Assembly: GCF_910592395.1 (NCBI RefSeq)
Contig: NC_088310.1
Span: 25,995,491 to 26,059,490 of the forward strand
Length of the DNA: 64,000 nt
Origin: Lineus longissimus
Lineage: Eukaryota; Nemertea; Pilidiophora; Heteronemertea; Lineidae
Direction: 5' to 3'
The position numbers were made by a program, and so were the translations under genes. Below the pieces are notes generated by a model. The model made no database searches. It saw nothing but the letters and a program-made list of their open reading frames with translations, and was not told the DNA's origin. Shown in pieces: positions 56,986-64,000 of this stretch (the stretch's first letter is position 1; every line of letters begins with the position of its first letter).

Positions 56986-59900
56986 TGGCAACGGCTTAAC
57001 AAGGTTGTTCGAAGAAAAGCTATCAATGGAAGTCTTTCAGCAGACGCGTGGCAAGGTTATCTGAAGAAAAGCTATCAATGGAAGTCTTTTAGCAGACGCG
57101 TGGCTAGGTTATCTGAAGAAAAGCTATAAATAGAAGTCTCTTGGCAAACGCTTGGCAAGGTTATCTGAAGAACAGCTATCAATGGAAGTCTCTTGGCAGA
57201 CGCGAGGCAAGGTTATCTGAAGGAAAGCTATCAATGGAAGTCTCTTGGCAGACGCTTGGCAAGGTTATCTGAAGAAAAGCTATCAATGGAAGTCTCTTGG
57301 CAAACGCTTGGCAAGGTTATCTGAAGAAAAGCTATCAATGGAAGTCTCTTGGCAGATGCTTGGCAAGGTTATCTGAAGAAAAGCTATCAATGGAAGTCTC
57401 TTGGCAAACGCTTGGCAAGGTTATCTGAAGAAAAGCTATCAATGGAAGTCTTTCAGCAGACGCTTGGCAAGGTTATCTGAAGAAAAGCTATCAATGGAAG
57501 TCTCTTGGCAGACGCTTGGCAAGGTCATCTGAAGAAAAGCTATCAATGGAAGTCTCTTGGCAGACGCGAGGCAAGGTCATCTGAAGAAAAGCTATCAATG
57601 GAAGCCGCTTGGCAGACGCGAGGCAAGGTTATCTGAAGAAAAGCTATCAATGGAAGTCTCTTGGCAGACGCGAGGCAAGGTTATCTGAAGAAAAGCTATC
57701 AATGGAAGTCTCTTGGCAGACGCGAGGCAAGGTTATCTGAAGAAAAGCTATCACTGGAAGTCTCTTGGCAGACGTGAGGCAAGGTTATCTGAAGAAAAGC
57801 TATCACTGGAAGTCTCTTGGCAGACGCGAGGCAAGGTTATCTGAAGAAAAGCTATCAATGAAAGTCTCTTGGCAGACGCGAGGCAAGGTTATCTGAAGAA
57901 AAGCTATCAATGAAAGTCTCTTGGCAGATGCGAGGCAAGGTTATCTGAAGAAAAGCTATCAATGAAAGTCTCTTGGCAGATGCGAGGCAAGGTTATCTGA
58001 AGAAAAGCTATCACTGGAAGTCTCTTGGCAGACGCGAGGCAAGGTTATCTGAAGAAAAGCTATCACTGGAAGTCTCTTGGCAGACGCGAGGCAAGGTTAT
58101 CTGAAGAAAAGCTATCACTGGAAGTCTCTTGGCAGACGCGAGGCAAGGTTATCTGAAGAAAAGCTATCAATGAAAGTCTCTTGGCAGACGCGAGGCAAGG
58201 TTATCTGAAGAAAAGCTATCAATGAAAGTCTCTTGGCAGATGCGAGGCAAGGTTATCTGAAGAAAAGCTATCAATGAAAGTCTCTTGGCAGATGCGAGGT
58301 AAGGTTATCTGAAGAAAAGCTATCAATGGAAGTCTCTTGGCAGACGCGAGGCAAGGTTATCTGAAGAAAAGCTATCAATGAAAGTCTCTTGGCAGATGCG
58401 AGGCAAGGTTATCTGAAGAAAAGCTATCAATGAAAGTCTCTTGGCAGATGCGAGGCAAGGTTATCTGAAGAAAAGCTATCAATGAAAGTCTCTTGGCAGA
58501 TGCGAGGCAAGGTTATCTGAAGAAAAGCTATCAATGAAAGTCTCTTGGCAGACGCGAGGCAAGGTTATCTGAAGAAAAGCTATCAATGGAAGTCTCTTGG
58601 CAGACGCGAGGCAAGGTTATCTGAAGAAAAGCTATCAATGGAAGTCTCTTGGCAGACGCGAGGCAAGGTTATCTGAAGAAAAGCTATCAATGGAAGTCTC
58701 TTGGCAGACGCGAGGCAAGGTTATCTGAAGAAAAGCTATCAATGAAAGTCTCTTGGCAGATGCGAAGCAAGGTTATCTGAAGAAAAGCTATCAATGGAAG
58801 TTTCTTGGCAGACGCGAGGCAAGGTTATCTGAAGAAAAGCTATCAATGAAAGTCTCTTGGCAGATGCGAGGCAAGGTTATCTGAAGAAAAGCTATCAATG
58901 AAAGTCTCTTGGCAGACGCGAGGCAAGGTTATCTGAAGAAAAGCTATCAATGAAAGTCTCTTGGCAGACGCGAGGCAAGGTTATCTGAAGAAAAGCTATC
59001 AATGAAAGTCTCTTGGCAGACGCGAGGCAAGGTTATCTGAAGAAAAGCTATCAATGGAAGTCTCTTGGCAGACGCGAGGCAAGGTTATCTGAAGAAAAGC
59101 TATCAATGAAAGTCTCTTGGCAGATGCGAGGCAAGGTTATCTGAAGAAAAGCTATCAATGAAAGTCTCTTGGCAGACGCGAGGCAAGGTTATCTGAAGAA
59201 AAGCTATCAATGGAAGTCTCTTGGCAGACGCGAGGCAAGGTTATCTGATGAAAAGCTATCAATGGAAGTCTCTTGGCAGACGCGAGGCAAGGTTATCTGA
59301 AGAAAAGCTATCAATGGAAGTCTCTTGGCAGACGCGAGGCAAGGTTATCTGAAGAAAAGCTATCAATGGAAGTCTCTTGGCAGACGCGAGGCAAGATTAT
59401 CTGAAGAAAAGCTATCACTGGAAGTCTCTTGGCAGACGCGAGGCAAGGTTATCTGAAGAAAAGCTATCAATGGAAGTCTCTTGGCAGATGCGAGGCAAGG
59501 TTATCTGAAGAAAAGCTCTCACTGGAAGTCTCTTGGCAGACGCGAGGCAAGGTTATCTGAAGAAAAGCTATCATTGGAAGTCTCTTGGCAGACGCGAGGC
59601 AAGGTTATCTGAAGAAAAGCTATCAATGGAAGTCACTTGGCAGATGCGAGGCAAGGTTATCTGAAGAAAAGCTATCAATGGAAGTCTCTTGGCAGACGCG
59701 AGGCAAGGTCATCTGAAGAAAAGCTATCAATGGAAGTCTCTTGGCAGACGCGAGGCAAGGTTATCTGAAGAAAAGCTATCAATGGAAGTCTCTTGGCAGA
59801 CGCGAGGCAAGGTTATCTGAAGAAAAGCTATCATTGGAAGTCTCTTGGCAGACGCGTGGCAAGGTTATCTGAAGAAAAGCTATCAATGGAAGTCTCTTGG

Positions 59901-60985
59901 CAGACGCGAGGCAAGGTCATCTGAAGAAAAGCTATCAATGAAAGTCTCTTGGCAGATGCGAGGCAAGGTTATCTGAAAAAAAGCTATCAATGGAAGTCTC
60001 TTGGCAGACGCTTGGCAAGGTTATCTGAAGAAAAGCTATCAATGAAAGTCTCTTGGCAGACGCTTGGCAAGGTTATCTGAAGAAAAGCTATCAATGGAAG
60101 TCTCTTGGCAGACGCGAGGCAAGGTTATCTGAAGAAAAGCTATCAATGGAAGTCTCTTGGCAGACGCTTGGCAAGGTTATCTGAAGAAAAGCTAGCAATG
60201 GAAGTCTCTTGGCAGACGCGTGGCAAGGTTATCTGAAGAAAAGCTATCAATGGAAGTCTCTTGGCAGACGCGAGGCAAGGTTATCTGAAGAAAAGCTATC
60301 AATGGAAGTCTCTTGGCAGACGCGTGGCAAGGTTATCTGAAGAAAAGCTATCATTGGAAGTCTTTCAGCAGACGCGTGGCTAGGTTATCTGAAGAAAAGC
60401 TATCAATGAAAGTCTCTTGGCATACGCGAGGCAAGGTTATCTGAAGAAAAGCTATCAATGGAAGTCTCTTGGCAGATGCGAGGCAAGGTTATCTGAAGAA
60501 AAGCTATCATTGGAAGTCTTTCAGCAGACGCGTGACTAGGTTATCTGAAGAAAAGCTATCAATGAAAGTCTTTCAGCTGACGCTTGGCAAGGTTATCTGA
60601 AGAAAAGCTATCAATGGAAGTCTTTCAGCAGACGCGTGGCAAGGTTATCTGAAGAAAAGCTATCATTGGAAGTCTTTCAGCAGACGCTTGGCAAGGTTAT
60701 CTGAAGAAAAGCTATCATTGGAAGTCTTTCAGCAGACGCTTGGCAAGGTTATCTGAAGAAAAGCTATCAATGGAAGTCTTTCAGCAGACACATGGCAAGG
60801 ATGTTCGAAGAAAGCTATCAATGGATGTCTCTTGGCAGACGCTTGGCAAGGATGTTCGAAGCAAGCTATCACTGGAAGTCACTTGACAGACACTTAGCAA
60901 GATTGTTTGAAGAAAGCTACATGTATCAAAGGAAGTCTCTTGGCAGACGCTTGACAATGCTGTTCGAAGAAAAGCTGTTATAGTT
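56937..60985. repeat. 52-bp minisatellite array, about 76 units
   Basis: The unit reads approximately GGCAAGGTTATCTGAAGAAA, AGCTATCAATGGAAGTCTCT, TGGCAGACGCGA (52 bp). From the first AAGCTATC (57018) to the last AAGCTGTT (60971) there are about 76 periods. The centre is nearly uniform; the edges are diverged, with CTTTCAGCAG for CTCTTGGCAG and CTTGG or CGTGG for CGAGG. Units near the right end are 51 bp. A 52-bp period and an in-unit TGA make the array non-coding as a whole. Confidence 0.98.
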
Positions 60986-63900
60986 ATAGGAATCCGCCTT
61001 GTAACATGGGCTACTCTCCAGGGAAATGAGGCTAATAACGAGACCCACAATATCAGGACATTAACAGGAGTTGTTATCGAAATGTACAACAGTCTCATGT
61101 CTCATTTACTGTTGTTCCACGCAGAGGTCAATGGCTGACTTGAGTGCGAGTGCCAAATACGAGTTTTATTGCGCTGTGGTGTTCCCTTCATTGAATTTCT
61201 CATTGTTGACCAATTGTTGTGGCTGCCATTACGGCAAGTCAACGGCGATTGATATTCTGACATTATCATACCATTTCTTATCGATATTTCCGTGCCCCCG
61301 ACAGCTTACACCGAATGGCATCGATTTCACATCAGATTTCAAGGGATTACATGCTGCCGGCCCGTTCTTTGATCAAGTCATTCTACCCCAGCGTCTTTGC
61401 CAATTCTCAAATTCTTGCTTGAGGAAAACGAATGCAGCAGATCAGAAAATCCAAAATCCAAAATCGTCTCAGAAATACATGGATCTGATTATAAATGTTG
61501 ATGGTTTGTCCATGTGCCACATCCATGCATCGGTCAAGGAGATCTTTCACGTGATTTTATTTCCCAATCCGCTTGATTCGTTTTTAAAAAAGGAAGAAAA
61601 AAGCGGATACTTCCGTGCCCGAATCAGCCTGTGTAAAAAGACAACGACAACACACATGCTCAGCTTAACACAGAAACAGCCAAAAGAGAATTTGTTTGAC
61701 GTGATCTTCCAAGCCTTTCTTTGACCTCCGGCTAGTAACTTATTAAATATTGATCGAATTGGTTCTTGAAATATAAACTTCCCTGGAGGTGCCGATAATT
61801 TGCTAAATGGAGCAAGCGCAAGGTACCGCGGAGGACTGGGATTAGTGGGAAATTTAAGAAGGATAATACGTCGTAGCACCCTCTGTCACACGGACGTGCA
61901 CCTATATATCAACTCGAGGTATCCTTCACACACTCAAAAGTCAAAAGTCGTGGCAATCTGTTTTTCCTCATCAAGAAACCTTTTGATAGAGAATTAAATG
62001 ACTTTCTAAAACTGCCATCGCCTTCTCTACTTCATGAAGTAGAGAAGGCGATGGCAGTTAGAGAAGGCGATGGCAGTTTTAGAAGATCGGATACTCCGGT
62101 GTAAATAGTTTTGGTTGTTCAGTTCCTCATTATTGTTTACATTCAACTACAACCGAGACTTTTAATAAGAGGAAACAGAGAACGTGTCAATCTATCTTTC
62201 ACCTCACAGCGTTCAAAGACAATGAAGGAAAACACTCAGAAACGGAAGTACATGTACTCATTCAAAAGCTTTGCACCGATACTAAAAAAGATCAGAAAAT
62301 ACCCCAAAGGTGAATTCCTTTCAAGATTTTTTACCCTGGCTTTCTCATTAGGATAGCTACCCGTTGACTAGAATGTTGATGAAAAACCGATCGCCGTCAT
62401 TTCACCCAATTTCATCACACCCCAACATTTTAATTAAGCATTCCACAATAGGCGAACAAAATAACCAAAATGCAATATAACAGCATTGCAGAGGGGACAC
62501 TTCCCACATCAAGGCTTTTTCACCTCCAGCTATACGTGAGAACAGAAACAGAAGACTTCACCCCCCGTCTGTTGTTGTCGTTGATAAGACCTCAGTTGCC
62601 ATTTGCAGAGGCATCCACGAGCGTGAGGAGAGGGAAGATAGCACCTGGACAATGCACAGAAGAGAAAAGGAGACTGTCAGAGGCAGGGTGCGAACCTTGC
62701 GAGGCAACAACCGGCTGATCGCCACCCTGATAAGAACTGGCAGCAGAGAGGACAACATATTTTTCTCGAAATGTTGGTGAGAAGGGGGCCTGCAGTGTAT
62801 CGTCCACTGCCGCTACTCGCCTGATGATACTCAACAAACAAACAAGCAGTTAGTCACACTCTGCACCAGAGTCGTCATCCTGGCACCAGTGGTTTTCAGT
62901 ATACTCCGCTGCGACGTATAGGAGTAGCAAAAACCTGATCTCAGGATGCAGAGTCGTAAACTTTACCCATATCCAGTGTTGCCGTATCAGCTGACGGTCT
63001 ACCATGAGCTGTCAGATATTGACATAATCTCTGCCATGTTTGATAAACTACAATTGGTTTTGGGTGCTCTCGGCGTGATTTCTATGGCGAGACGACGATA
63101 ATAAACATGCTATGAAAAGTGCTACGCTAGAAGTTCCTTGAATTAAACTGAAATTGATCTTTCTACGAGAAAGAAGATGACGCTGTTTATTGCGTTGTAA
63201 GATACCGCCGTATCAAATAAATCAAGTCTATAAAACGGCGCAAATATCTCGTAATTCTGTTTCATTCGCCGTGGGACTGCTCTTTCAGAAGTAAATCGAA
63301 CTAATGTATTTAGTATCCAATAAGTCTGGCGCTCTGGCAACCCCGGGTTATTCGTTCGGGGATATAGTGTCTTTATTGCGTGTCTTTGATTGTCACAAAG
63401 CAATATTCTGCAGCCGTCTGATACCAAGCACGAGGTAGATACTACAAATTGTTTTCTGATTATTTTTCTTTCCCCAAGGCAAAGACAGGTTTTTTTTTGA
63501 GAAACCTACCCAAAGCTTTCAGTTCAGCAAGAAAGTTCGTCAGTGACCTTGACCCGGAATGATGATGTGCAGGTCGGCGGAAGGGCGTGGGGCCCCCGAC
63601 GAGGCCGCTTATAGGGTAGCTTATTTACGGTTATGGATCGATCATAGATTATCAACATTAAATTCGGAAAATTTCAATTTCAAAATTGTCTCAGAACGAG
63701 ACACTGCATAGTTTATGACGAAGTATTTTATTCGGGCTTCCCGGCTTTATGATAGCGAGCTCTAACCTTAACTAAGAGTAAACTTGACATATAATTGCAA
63801 AAAGAAAATTGTCTGAAAAGGAATAGTTCCCAGTAGATTCTTTTGCGTGAGCATATAGATCAATTTTGTCTACTAGAATAATAAAGCCTACGCAGTCATC

Positions 63901-64000
63901 CATTACTTTGAATTGCCAAGAGGGTGATATGGTGTTGTGATAACTCTAAAACTCGGTAGAGATATGAAATATGTATCTGTTATGTTTTGGCCCCCGAGGG
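60986..64000. other. Right-end region without a supported gene
   Basis: A 217-codon open frame at 61071-61724 has no recognisable domain, signal peptide or splice context and is probably chance. The perfect palindrome near 62,010-62,059 is listed separately. The remainder is A/T-rich and shows nothing I can name. Confidence 0.45.
62004..62084. repeat. Perfect 50-bp palindrome with an extra direct copy of one arm
   Basis: Positions 62010-62059 equal their own reverse complement with no spacer; the centre is ACTTCATGAAGT. The right arm AGAGAAGGCGATGGCAGTT (62041-62059) is then repeated directly from 62060. The second copy extends pairing with the left arm out to 62004 (TTCTAAAA against TTTTAGAA). 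Confidence 0.97.

Noticed and set aside
56937..60985. Regular repeats that might suggest a CRISPR array or a coding repeat
   Set aside because: There are no unique spacers, the host is a eukaryote, and the 52-bp unit carries an in-frame TGA and shifts frame each unit.
61071..61724. 217-codon open frame on the plus strand
   Set aside because: Composition is erratic, there is no domain, signal peptide or splice context, and it begins just after the minisatellite; chance is more likely.

Overview
The window is from an intron-rich animal nuclear genome, not a microbe. Introns are of the GT-AG type, single-copy animal genes can be rebuilt exon by exon, and AATAAA signals, tRNA-derived SINE fragments and a CR1/L2-like LINE are present. 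Two peptide-type GPCRs, a MOLO1-like protein, a NaGLT1/MFSD4-like carrier and a small GCC2/GCC3-type cysteine-rich protein fit a marine invertebrate. I lean towards a lophotrochozoan (mollusc, brachiopod or annelid), but the species cannot be fixed from the sequence.

Layout: 0.1-1.8 kb, minus strand, 5' part of a MOLO1-like gene that runs off the left edge. 3.9-5.5 kb, minus, a single-RRM RGG/RD-rich RNA-binding protein. 7.8-13.1 kb, plus, UTP25 (14 coding exons, 778 residues). 14.7-20.1 kb, plus, WDPCP/Fritz (16 coding exons, 756 residues). 21.2-23.2 kb, minus, MRPL48, tail to tail with WDPCP. 23.1-30.8 kb, two apparently identical tandem copies of a 3,834-bp segment. Each copy carries the first coding exon of MRPL48, a divergent promoter and the large first coding exon of SEL1L. 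The rest of SEL1L follows to 36.0 kb. 39.0-41.6 kb, plus, a small secreted cysteine-rich protein. 42.0-44.6 kb, minus, a 5'-truncated LINE abutting the stop codon of a NaGLT1/MFSD4-like transporter (44.6-46.6 kb, minus). 49.0-52.0 kb, minus, TM4-TM7 of a peptide GPCR whose 5' exons are not seen. 53.1-54.2 kb, plus, an intronless GPCR. 56.9-61.0 kb, a 52-bp minisatellite of about 76 units. The last 3 kb hold no gene I can support, but contain a perfect 50-bp palindrome.

The genes are mostly unrelated neighbours: rRNA processing (UTP25), ciliary planar polarity (WDPCP), mitochondrial translation (MRPL48), ER-associated degradation (SEL1L), sugar transport and peptide signalling. MRPL48 and SEL1L do share a divergent promoter, and that whole promoter-plus-first-exons unit is duplicated. 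The most unusual features are this duplication, two separate genes whose 5' splice sites lie inside in-frame tandem repeats (WDPCP and the peptide GPCR), and the large minisatellite, whose unduplicated seed can be seen twice just upstream of it.
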